33,544 bases of DNA from contig DIRT01000024.1 in the NCBI GenBank assembly GCA_002427605.1, positions 20,617 to 54,160 of the forward strand. Direction: 5' to 3'. Below the pieces are notes generated by a model that was not told where the DNA came from, searched no databases, and saw nothing but the letters and a program-made list of their open reading frames with translations. Each line of letters starts with the position of its first letter. Position 1 is the first letter of the stretch. Below, piece by piece: positions 1-6,009 of the stretch. The translations under genes and the position numbers were made by a program. Origin of the DNA: Bacteroidales bacterium UBA5429 (GTDB taxonomy: Bacteria > Bacteroidota > Bacteroidia > Bacteroidales > WCHB1-69).

Positions 1-99
1 GAAGAACCTGCTGCTGAGGTTGTAGAAGAACCAGTTGCTGAAGATGCTCCGGCTACTGAAGAAACAACTGAAGAGGAAGAAAATACTAAAAAAGAATAA
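1..99 (+). CDS. C-terminal acidic tail of a truncated gene (possibly ribosomal protein S16)
   Basis: An open frame runs from the window edge to a TAA at 97-99 and encodes 32 residues rich in Glu, Ala, Pro, Val and Thr, ending in NTKKE. It has no catalytic motif. Bacteroidetes 30S ribosomal protein S16 commonly carries a long Ala/Glu-rich C-terminal extension of this style, so rpsP is a candidate, but other proteins have such tails and the conserved part lies outside the window. A strong terminator follows 25 bases later, which supports a real gene end. Confidence 0.6.
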   Translation, partial: EEPAAEVVEEPVAEDAPATEETTEEEENTKKE

Positions 100-123
100 A
101 TAAAATATTCTTATTTGTTATAG

Positions 124-161
124 ACAAGGTGTTCTCATCATAGAGGATGCCTTGTTTTTTT
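124..161 (+). terminator. Rho-independent terminator of the upstream plus-strand gene
   Basis: The arms at 124-136 and 143-155 pair over 13 positions, counting three G-U pairs, around a 6-base loop and are followed by a run of seven T (155-161). The hairpin sits just after the stop at 99 and ends at the 3' end of queA on the other strand, so it separates the two converging units. Confidence 0.85.
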
Positions 162-1395
162 ATATGTATAAATTGGCATCACCGTAGCTTAAAAAGCGAT
201 ATTGATGCGATAAGGCATGTTGATAGATCTCCTTCCAGTTGTTGCCAATATAGGTTGAAATGAGCAACAGTAAAGTGCTTTTGGGTTGATGGAAGTTGGT
301 TAAAATGGACTTGCTCATTTTTAAGCGATAGCCGGGCATAATGATTAAGGATGACTTAATCATGGCTTGATCCAGTTGATTGTGCTCCAAATAGGCTAAA
401 ATAGCTTCTAACGCCTCTTCTTTTGTGATTTCATCAATCCATTTCTTGTTTTCCTGATTTTTGTACGGATCCCACTGATGAACAGTAAATGGATCAGGAT
501 CATTCAAACACAATTTTGTCCCCGCAATAAAAATAGACTCCAGACTTCGCGCTACGGTAGTTCCTACAGCAATGATTCTTTTATCACTGGCAGCCAATAG
601 TGTTTTGATCAGTGTAGAATCCACATAGATTTGCTCTTCATGCATTTGATGTTGATCGATGGTATTACTACTGATCGGTTTGAAAGTTCCTGCACCCACG
701 TGTAATGTAGTCCAGGCGGTTTGAACTCCTTTCTCTTTCAGTGATTGGAACGTCTTTTCATTGAAATGGAGTCCAGCCGTAGGAGCTGCGACAGAGCCCT
801 CTAAAGCGGCATATATCGTTTGATAGCGTTCATTATCCGATGAGTTGGTTTCTCTTTTAATATAAGGGGGGAGGGGAATTTTGCCGTATGCCTCAAGCCA
901 TTCCGCGAAAGTAATCGAAGGGTTGTCCCACCGGAAATGAACCTGGAAAGAGTTTTCGTCCAACCGTTCATGGTCCGCGTGAATTGTGAGTTGTGTGCCC
1001 TCAACAGCAACTTCAAAGGTGAGCGGCTCTTTCCATTTTCTGGCATTACCGATAAAGCACTTCCAGGTAACTGCCCTGTTTTCTTTGAAAATTGTGGAGA
1101 TTTCACTGGAGGGAGCCAGCGGTTCGAGACAAAAAATCTCAATTCTGGCACCTGTTTTGTTATGTACAATCAAACGGGCACGGATCACCTTAGAGTTGTT
1201 AAAAACCAGCATATCTTGATCCGAGAGAAAGGAAGCAATATCGGAAAATTTCGCATCATGGATCACTCCATCCTGAAATACCAACAGTTTCGATTCATCT
1301 CGTTCAGCAGCCGGCGCGAACGCTATTTTCTCATCAGGCAGTTCGTAGTTGTAGTCACTAATGTCGATTTGAGGAATATGATATTGATTCAGCAT
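160..1395 (-). CDS. queA: S-adenosylmethionine:tRNA ribosyltransferase-isomerase QueA
   Basis: QueA transfers and isomerises the ribosyl moiety of SAM onto preQ1-modified tRNA to form epoxyqueuosine, the penultimate step of queuosine synthesis in the cytoplasm. The 411-residue product shows family blocks in order: the N-terminal YELPDEKIA (17-25), LVFNNSKVIRARL (63-75), GSVAAPTAGLHF (200-211), HVGAGTFKPI (232-241), HQMHEE (249-254), VGTTVARSLES, and a C-terminal block around LTNFHQPKSTLL. It is longer than the roughly 356-residue E. coli enzyme, mostly through insertions between residues 85 and 165. The ATG at 1395 is preceded on the minus strand by a good -7 box at 1415-1422. Identification is secure. 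Confidence 0.96.
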   Translation of the reverse strand: MLNQYHIPQIDISDYNYELPDEKIAFAPAAERDESKLLVFQDGVIHDAKFSDIASFLSDQDMLVFNNSKVIRARLIVHNKTGARIEIFCLEPLAPSSEISTIFKENRAVTWKCFIGNARKWKEPLTFEVAVEGTQLTIHADHERLDENSFQVHFRWDNPSITFAEWLEAYGKIPLPPYIKRETNSSDNERYQTIYAALEGSVAAPTAGLHFNEKTFQSLKEKGVQTAWTTLHVGAGTFKPISSNTIDQHQMHEEQIYVDSTLIKTLLAASDKRIIAVGTTVARSLESIFIAGTKLCLNDPDPFTVHQWDPYKNQENKKWIDEITKEEALEAILAYLEHNQLDQAMIKSSLIIMPGYRLKMSKSILTNFHQPKSTLLLLISTYIGNNWKEIYQHALSHQYRFLSYGDANLYI

Positions 1396-1414
1396 ACATC
1401 TTAATTTGGAAATG

Positions 1415-1422
1415 CAAAAATA
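1415..1422 (-). promoter_or_regulatory. -7 box for queA (TATTTTTG)
   Basis: On the minus strand this reads TATTTTTG, an exact match to the Bacteroidetes -7 consensus TAnnTTTG, about 20 bases upstream of the queA ATG. No clear -33 element was found. Confidence 0.6.
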
Positions 1423-1500
1423 AGGTATTATTTATCATATTCATGCTTTGAAATGAAAAAAGAGCGATGAACTGGTCCCCCCTTTTATTTTTTTTCCAAA
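1422..1500 (-). repeat. Degenerate copy of dispersed G6-tract block (copy 4)
   Basis: Read on the minus strand this begins TTTGGAAA, has ATAAAAGGGGGG, then CTCTTTTTT, and ends AATACCTT about 48 bases after the G run. The order and spacing resemble the blocks at 4871-4957 and 33309-33394, but the internal CCCCACTC is missing. It directly abuts the queA -7 box. Homology is by eye and this copy is the weakest of the four. The rest of 1396-1681 is A/T-rich leader with no visible riboswitch. Confidence 0.4.
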
Positions 1501-1626
1501 ATAAAGATGGTAAAGAAGAAAAAAATGAAGATAAAACCGGCTATAGTGTCAATAATCCCTAAAAAAGATGATAAAAAATCAAAAATTTCACTCTTTTAGG
1601 CGATGGTAAGTTTTTTTGGTTTACTG

Positions 1627-1634
1627 TTATTTTG
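1627..1634 (+). promoter_or_regulatory. Imperfect -7 box upstream of the TonB-dependent receptor
   Basis: TTATTTTG differs from TAnnTTTG at one base and lies 47 bases before the receptor ATG. The leader after it is A-rich with AAAAGGAAAG just before the start, a typical Bacteroidetes translation initiation region. No -33 TTTG at the usual spacing could be seen. Confidence 0.3.
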
Positions 1635-1681
1635 CACTTCGGAATTAAATGAAGTAAAAATATAAATAAAAAGGAAAGAAA

Positions 1682-4093
1682 ATGAAAAAGTTATTTATTT
1701 TGCTCTTTGGACTGTTATTTATTGGCGCTGTTCAAGCACAAAAACAGACTGATGCGATGTTGTTTGGAGATGTCAAATCGGCAAAAACTCAGGAGCATAT
1801 ACCCTATGTGAGAATTGCAATGAAAGGTACGAGTATGGGGACTGTTGCGGATGGCACCGGGCATTTTAAATTAGCGCATTTGCCTGTAGGAAAATGTGTT
1901 ATCGTAGCTCAGGTGGTTGGGTATAAAACACAGGAGAAAGAGGTGGTTATGGAAAAAGGGAAAGCGGTACAGCTCTTTTTTGAGCTGGAAGAGGATCCTT
2001 TGCATTTGGAACAAGTTGTTGTAACCGGCACAAGGACAGAGCATTACTTAAAAGATGTGCCCATCAGAACTGAAATTATTTCGTCGGAAGCAATCGAGAA
2101 TAAAAATGCAAGTAATATTTATGAAGCGCTGGAAGGAACCCCGGGTATCAGAGTGGAAAGTCAATGCCAATTCTGTAATTTTACGATGGTTCGGATGCAG
2201 GGGCTGGGTGCGGAGCATACCCAAGTGCTGATTAATGGACAGCCTATCTATTCCGGATTGGCGGGAGTTTATGGTTTGCAGCAAATGAGTACGGTGGATG
2301 TGGATAAGATTGAGGTGGTAAAAGGCGCAGGATCAGCGTTGTATGGGAGTGGAGCGATAGCGGGTGCCATCAATATTGTGACTAAAGAGCCCGATTTTAT
2401 TCCTACTACTACGCTGGATTTGCAATTGGGAAGTCACAAAACAAATCGGTTTGACCTGAACTCATCGATGCGTAATGAAAAGGGAAATATCGGATTAAAT
2501 ATTTTTGCTCAACGCTATTCTGAAGGGGCTATTGATGAGACGGGACCCGGGATGACCAGAGAAGAGGTGAGAAATAAAGATGGAGTTTCCGACAGAGTGA
2601 TGAGCAATTTGACCAATGTGGGGTTTGGTTTGTATATCAATGATGCGTTCCTAAAAAATGATCAATTGATTATTCGTGGGAAATCGGTTTTTGAGAATCG
2701 TGAAGGGGGAACTATGACTGATGACTATTTCCGTAATCCACTGACCGATGGGACAGAGAATATCACTACCGACAGGTATGAGCTTTCTTTGAACTACAAT
2801 AAGCCGATTAAGACGAAGTCGGAAATCAATTTCAGTATGGCTTACACAAATCACAACAGAAATGCTACAAACGACTCCTATTTGAACGATTATATGGCAA
2901 CACATGGTGATACCGTTCCCGACTTAAGAGAGATGAGACCCTACCTTGCCAATGAACACTCTTTGACTTCCACTTTGACCTTTAATACCAAACTGAAGAA
3001 ACATAGTTTGATTTTCGGTGTACAAGCATTTTATGATATTTTAAAAGAATCTGGTATGTACGTGGTGGTAGATGAAGCCAGTCCTTTTTTAGGAACATCG
3101 TACCGTTCAACAGCGAATAAATCGGCAAGGGAGTTTGGTGTGTTTGTTCAGGATGAATGGAGCATTACCGATAAATTTATGATTGTGCCCGGTATCAGAC
3201 TGGATCACCATCATTCGGGAGAAGAGTATGTATCTGATCAACAAGTGTTTGAAGCTGCATATTTCCCCAAAACAAACTTTGATGAAACTGCGGTTAATCC
3301 GAGAATGGTAATCAAATACGCCATATCTGAAAAGTTCACTTTGCGCGCCAATGCCGGTACAGGATTTCGTGCTCCATACGGTTTTTCTGAAGACTTGCAC
3401 CTCTGTAGCGGTTCTCCACGTGTTTGGAAATCATCTGATTTAAATCCCGAAAGATCAATGAGTTATAACCTTTCAGCGGATTATTACGGTAAACAATTTA
3501 GAGTCAGTGCAAATCTATTTCGTACGGATTTGAAAGATAAGATCGGTTTTACTGATGCGGATCCCCATATTGCCGCATTGGGGTACGATTATCAATGGAA
3601 AAATATTGATGATGCTTTTGTACAAGGAGTAGAATTATCGATGATGTTCAATATCATAAGAGGTCTGAATTTGGGCGTTGATTTCACTTACAATCATGGT
3701 AAATACAAAAATGTAAGAGAGGATTGGGTTGGCACTGAGTATGAAAAAGTGAGCCAATATATCTCCAGATTCCCTACCACAACGGGCAATTTTAAGATGG
3801 AATATACGCCCAAAACCTGGACCTTTACTGTCATCGGTAACTATCAAGGAATGATGTATATTGACTACTACAGCGAAGATGAAACTTTGTCAAAAATCAA
3901 GAAAACGGAGCCGAATATGATATTTAGTGCGAGAGTTTCCAAGAAAATAAAGCAGTTTAAACTGTATGCCGGCGTGAATAATATCTTCAATTATGTTCAG
4001 GACGAAAGACATCTAGATGATGCAGCCTTTATGTATGCTCCGGTGTATGGCACTACATTTTACGGGGGTATATCCGTAACGATAACACATTAA
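1682..4093 (+). CDS. TonB-dependent outer-membrane receptor with CarboxypepD-reg-like domain and CxxCNF plug motif
   Basis: This is an 803-residue outer-membrane active-transport receptor. Residues 1-19 form a signal peptide ending AVQA|Q. Residues about 25-105 are a carboxypeptidase-regulatory-like beta domain (IPYVRIAMKGTSMGTVADGTGHF). VVVTGTRTEHYLKDVPI (112-128) leads into the plug (about 125-237), which ends in the classical VEVVKGAGSALYGSGAIAGAINIVTKEP block. The remainder is the 22-strand barrel, ending SVTITH. The plug contains C162 and C165 in CQFCNF before RMQGLG and the loop QVLINGQPIYSGLAGVYGL, a variant seen in a Bacteroidetes CirA-like subgroup. The barrel has a further Cys at about 575 (HLCSGS). 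The substrate is unknown: siderophore, haem, cobalamin and metal complexes all remain possible. No SusD-like gene follows, so it is not a classical SusC. Confidence 0.93.
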   Translation: MKKLFILLFGLLFIGAVQAQKQTDAMLFGDVKSAKTQEHIPYVRIAMKGTSMGTVADGTGHFKLAHLPVGKCVIVAQVVGYKTQEKEVVMEKGKAVQLFFELEEDPLHLEQVVVTGTRTEHYLKDVPIRTEIISSEAIENKNASNIYEALEGTPGIRVESQCQFCNFTMVRMQGLGAEHTQVLINGQPIYSGLAGVYGLQQMSTVDVDKIEVVKGAGSALYGSGAIAGAINIVTKEPDFIPTTTLDLQLGSHKTNRFDLNSSMRNEKGNIGLNIFAQRYSEGAIDETGPGMTREEVRNKDGVSDRVMSNLTNVGFGLYINDAFLKNDQLIIRGKSVFENREGGTMTDDYFRNPLTDGTENITTDRYELSLNYNKPIKTKSEINFSMAYTNHNRNATNDSYLNDYMATHGDTVPDLREMRPYLANEHSLTSTLTFNTKLKKHSLIFGVQAFYDILKESGMYVVVDEASPFLGTSYRSTANKSAREFGVFVQDEWSITDKFMIVPGIRLDHHHSGEEYVSDQQVFEAAYFPKTNFDETAVNPRMVIKYAISEKFTLRANAGTGFRAPYGFSEDLHLCSGSPRVWKSSDLNPERSMSYNLSADYYGKQFRVSANLFRTDLKDKIGFTDADPHIAALGYDYQWKNIDDAFVQGVELSMMFNIIRGLNLGVDFTYNHGKYKNVREDWVGTEYEKVSQYISRFPTTTGNFKMEYTPKTWTFTVIGNYQGMMYIDYYSEDETLSKIKKTEPNMIFSARVSKKIKQFKLYAGVNNIFNYVQDERHLDDAAFMYAPVYGTTFYGGISVTITH

Positions 4094-4160
4094 TTGATTT
4101 CGGAATGAAAAAGGTTAAAAATGATACAATGAATCCATTTAGTACTTTATAATAATTCGC

Positions 4161-4218
4161 CATGCTTGGGGGGTGGTTCGTCGGGTTAATATTCAGGAAA
4201 GGGCGACACCCCGCCATG
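4161..4218. repeat. REP-like imperfect inverted repeat
   Basis: GGGGTG (4170-4175) can pair with CACCCC (4207-4212), and CATG occurs at both outer ends. The string GGGTGGTT (4171-4178) recurs next to the hairpin at 33445-33481. It lies between the receptor and the thioesterase and probably belongs to the same family of intergenic GC-rich palindromes. Confidence 0.4.
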
Positions 4219-4254
4219 TTGGCATTGAGGGAATAAACTGTCCCCAAAAAAGTG

Positions 4255-4262
4255 TACTTTTG
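4255..4262 (+). promoter_or_regulatory. -7 box for the hotdog thioesterase (TACTTTTG)
   Basis: TACTTTTG matches TAnnTTTG exactly and lies 26 bases before the ATG at 4289. AAGAGG at 4278-4283 could serve as a ribosome-binding site. Confidence 0.6.
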
Positions 4263-4288
4263 CCATTGTAGATTATAAGAGGAAAATC

Positions 4289-4786
4289 ATGACTACTGCA
4301 AAGAAGAAAATTGCTATTCAAGATACTTATGGTGAAAGATTTCAGTATTGTTGGGGGTGCGGACCTAAAAATGCAGAAGGCTTGCATTTAAAGAGTTATC
4401 CCATTGAAGATGGTGAAAAATGTATTTGCCGGTTTACGCCGCCGGAAAAATATACAGGGGGAGTTCCGGATAATCTCTTTGGCGGGATGATGGCGGTTAT
4501 TTTTGATTGTCACGGTACTGCTTCCGCCGCTTGGTTTGCCCATCATAACAAGGGACTTGAACTCACGGAAGATACGGTAATCGGTCGTTTTGTTACTGCA
4601 CGACTGGAGGTCGATTTTAAAAAGTCGCTCCCAATGAATGAAGAGATTACGGTGACATCCGTAGCTGAAGAAGTTGGAGAAAGGAAAGTGATTGTGAATA
4701 TGGAAATGGCAGCGGGCGGAGTTATTCGCGCCAAAGCAAGGATGGTTGCAGTAGGAGTAAAGGACACGATGTATAAGAGGGCTTGA
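4289..4786 (+). CDS. PaaI/4HBT-type hotdog thioesterase family protein
   Basis: The 165-residue protein has the hallmarks of the acyl-CoA thioesterase hotdog superfamily. CWGCGPKNAEGLHL (21-34) matches the C-x-G-C-G..N..GL opening, and the central GGVPDNLFGGMMAVIFDCHGTASAA supplies the hotdog helix with its catalytic-region His/Gly residues. The beta strands VTARLEVDFKKSLPMNEEITVTSVAEEVGERKVIV follow. It probably hydrolyses acyl-CoA thioesters in the cytoplasm, with substrate unknown. It has its own promoter-like box and stands alone between two repeat-bearing intergenic stretches. Start chosen at the ATG following AAGAGG. Confidence 0.85.
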   Translation: MTTAKKKIAIQDTYGERFQYCWGCGPKNAEGLHLKSYPIEDGEKCICRFTPPEKYTGGVPDNLFGGMMAVIFDCHGTASAAWFAHHNKGLELTEDTVIGRFVTARLEVDFKKSLPMNEEITVTSVAEEVGERKVIVNMEMAAGGVIRAKARMVAVGVKDTMYKRA

Positions 4787-4793
4787 TTTTGAT

Positions 4794-4813
4794 TTCGGAT
4801 TTCGGATTTCGGA
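4794..4813 (+). repeat. Heptamer array, TTCGGAT x 2.9
   Basis: Three near-complete tandem copies of the 7-mer TTCGGAT directly follow the thioesterase gene. The same three-unit array occurs at 33405-33424. A single unit-like GATTTCGGAA is also present near 4097. Confidence 0.9.
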
Positions 4814-4870
4814 AGTTTGGCATTGAGCTCTTTTTTAATATAACCCATTGATATATAATTATATATATTA

Positions 4871-4957
4871 TTTGGAAATAAGAATAAAAGGGGGGCAGAA
4901 AAAGTATTCCTCTTTAGTTATACCATTTCCCCACTCGCAAATACAATACCTTTTTGG
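4871..4957 (+). repeat. Dispersed G6-tract block, copy 1
   Basis: In order: TTTGGAAATAA, ATAAAAGGGGGGCAG (G6 at 4890-4895), a variable pyrimidine-rich stretch with CCTCTTT, CCCCACTC (4929-4936), then AATACAATACCTTTTTGG. It aligns by eye with 33309-33394 in the same orientation and with 5246-5330 inverted. The function is unknown. The conserved G run and CCCC run could pair across about 33 bases. This is one of several repeats filling the gene-free stretch 4787-5583. Confidence 0.7.
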
Positions 4958-4970
4958 ATACGAGTGATTA

Positions 4971-5019
4971 ATTACGAATTACGAATTACGTTTTCTAATT
5001 TAGAATTTAGATTTTAGAA
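4971..5019 (+). repeat. Heptamer array (ATTACGA x3 then TTTAGAA-type x4)
   Basis: Seven consecutive 7-mers run without phase break: three ATTACGA-like units (4971-4991) followed by four units of the form TTTCTAA, TTTAGAA, TTTAGAT and TTTAGAA (4992-5019). The unit sequence changes while the 7-bp period is kept. Confidence 0.85.
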
Positions 5020-5055
5020 TTATTTGAATATCAGGTGTTTACATTTTTAAATAGA

Positions 5056-5090
5056 TTTCATATTTCTAATTTCATACTTCTTACTTCAAA
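5056..5090 (+). repeat. Heptamer array (TTTCATA/CTTCTTA type) x5
   Basis: Five exact 7-base steps share TTC at positions 2-4 of each unit (for example TTTCATA, TTTCTAA, CTTCTTA). A similar set of units recurs inverted at 33226-33246. Confidence 0.8.
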
Positions 5091-5093
5091 ATA

Positions 5094-5172
5094 ACCCCGT
5101 AGGGGTGGCATTATTATAGCAAAATGTTGACCCCAAGCGAGATTTAAACCCCGAAGGGGTGACATTATTGTA
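5094..5172 (+). repeat. Two REP-like hairpins ACCCC-GNA-GGGGT 54 bases apart
   Basis: ACCCC-GTA-GGGGT (5094-5106) and ACCCC-GAA-GGGGT (5148-5160) are perfect short palindromes, each followed by GGCATTATTATA or GACATTATTGTA. The duplication spans about 30 bases with a 54-base period. CCCCGAAGGGG-type palindromes are widespread between genes in Bacteroidetes, and I know of no established function for this one. From 5173 to 5245 I see nothing further. Confidence 0.75.
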
Positions 5173-5245
5173 ATCTAAAAATAGAGTTGAGTTTCATTGT
5201 TTCAGAGCTAGTAACAATGTAATTCGTTATTAATCCTGCATATCT

Positions 5246-5330
5246 ATAAAGGTTGATACTAGAGAGTGGGGTAATAGAATAGCAAAAAAGGAAAATATGT
5301 CCTCCCCCCCAATTATTTTTTTTACAAATA
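5246..5330 (-). repeat. Dispersed G-tract block, copy 2 (inverted)
   Basis: On the minus strand it reads an A-rich lead, a run of seven G (5304-5310 on the plus strand as C), CCTTTTTTG, a conserved CCCCACTC, then an AACCTTTATAG end. The spacing between the G run and CCCCACTC matches copies 1 and 3. It faces copy 1 as an inverted pair enclosing about 290 bases of heptamer arrays and hairpins. Confidence 0.6.
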
Positions 5331-5348
5331 AGAAGAAAGAAATATTTT

Positions 5349-5376
5349 AAAGTCGAAAGTCGAAAGTCGGAAGGCG
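5349..5376 (+). repeat. Heptamer array, AAAGTCG x3 plus GAAGGCG
   Basis: Four 7-base units in tandem. The reverse complement corresponds to the TTTCGAC/TTTCGCC units at 33247-33274, so the same array type occurs in the opposite orientation 28 kb away. Confidence 0.85.
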
Positions 5377-5467
5377 AAATAGGCTGAGTTTTAAGATTTT
5401 GTACTCAAATTTTTAATACATAATTATAAGTGTGTTCTAAATTCTCGTATACCAAAATATTAAATTT

Positions 5468-5496
5468 CCCCTCCTTTGGAGGGGCTAGGGGAGGTC
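5468..5496 (+). repeat. REP-like hairpin CCCCTCC-TTT-GGAGGGG
   Basis: A perfect 7-bp stem (5468-5474 with 5478-5484) is followed by CTAGGGGAGGT, which offers a second GGGGAGG able to compete for CCCCTCC. The same core occurs at 33445-33460. It lies 19 bases before the promoter box of the next gene. Confidence 0.75.
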
Positions 5497-5514
5497 TAAT
5501 TCGTAATTATTTTG

Positions 5515-5522
5515 TACATTTG
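5515..5522 (+). promoter_or_regulatory. -7 box (TACATTTG) upstream of the small membrane protein
   Basis: An exact TAnnTTTG match 62 bases before the ATG at 5584. No convincing -33 element. Confidence 0.45.
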
Positions 5523-5583
5523 CTTGTTGAAGGTGTTGATTCTATTAATCTTGTTTGACGCTTAGAAATTAGGGCAAAACAAT

Positions 5584-5940
5584 ATGAAGTTAAAGAAGAT
5601 TTTGATTTGGACTCTCAGGTTAATTCTATTGACGCTCCTCTATTTTCCTATTTGGATTATGGGGGCTATGGTGATTGGTGATTCCATGTCGACAGAGGTT
5701 GTTTCGGAACCCGGGTTGGTTAGTCAGGGGGTTGGAACGCTACTTTTAGGTATCATCAATACAGTTTTAATTGTTGCATTAATTGTTACTTCCCGATGGC
5801 ACGGCTGGCGATTGGCATTATCCTTAGCTTTTGCTTATTACGGCTCATTTACATTTATAACTCAAATTGAAACCTGGTATTTTCTTTCAGAACTCACCGT
5901 TTCTCCCGAACTGCTTCCCCGCTTGTTTATTATGGGCTAA
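5584..5940 (+). CDS. Small membrane protein, probably the N-terminal remnant of a longer family
   Basis: The 118-residue product starts with a Lys-rich N-terminus and has about three hydrophobic segments: residues 8-32, 49-68 and 77-97. It contains SRWHGWRLALSLAFAYYGS and FITQIETWYFLSE. I associate this pattern with a longer Bacteroidetes integral membrane family in which the sequence continues well past LLPRLF; here a stop follows PRLFIMG directly. If so, this is a truncated gene. That comparison is from memory and needs checking. The gene begins just downstream of a dense repeat cluster. No function can be assigned. Confidence 0.55.
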   Translation: MKLKKILIWTLRLILLTLLYFPIWIMGAMVIGDSMSTEVVSEPGLVSQGVGTLLLGIINTVLIVALIVTSRWHGWRLALSLAFAYYGSFTFITQIETWYFLSELTVSPELLPRLFIMG

Positions 5941-5959
5941 TAGAATCCAAAACTTTTAT

Positions 5960-5967
5960 TACCTTTG
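5960..5967 (+). promoter_or_regulatory. -7 box (TACCTTTG) for the secreted protein-chaN pair
   Basis: Exact TAnnTTTG match, 43 bases before the ATG at 6010. The TTG inside it is an in-frame alternative start for the downstream gene, which argues against that start. Confidence 0.6.
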
Positions 5968-6009
5968 TGGAGTGAATTGAGTACAATTAATAAAAAGAAT
6001 CTACACCTT

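Noticed and set aside
801..1169. Minus-strand ORF inside queA in another frame
   Set aside because: Shadow of a well-conserved gene, no recognisable motif.
1396..1681. Riboswitch upstream of the TonB-dependent receptor, for example cobalamin
   Set aside because: No GCCACTG box or paired elements could be seen; the region is A/T-rich.
4890..4895. Phase-variable G tract
   Set aside because: The G6 runs are short, intergenic, and not inside a reading frame or a promoter spacer that I can identify.
4971..5090. CRISPR array
   Set aside because: Units are 7 bases with no spacers of constant length and no cas genes.
5965..6009. In-frame TTG start 15 codons upstream of the secreted protein
   Set aside because: The TTG is part of a perfect -7 box and the extension would hide the signal peptide.
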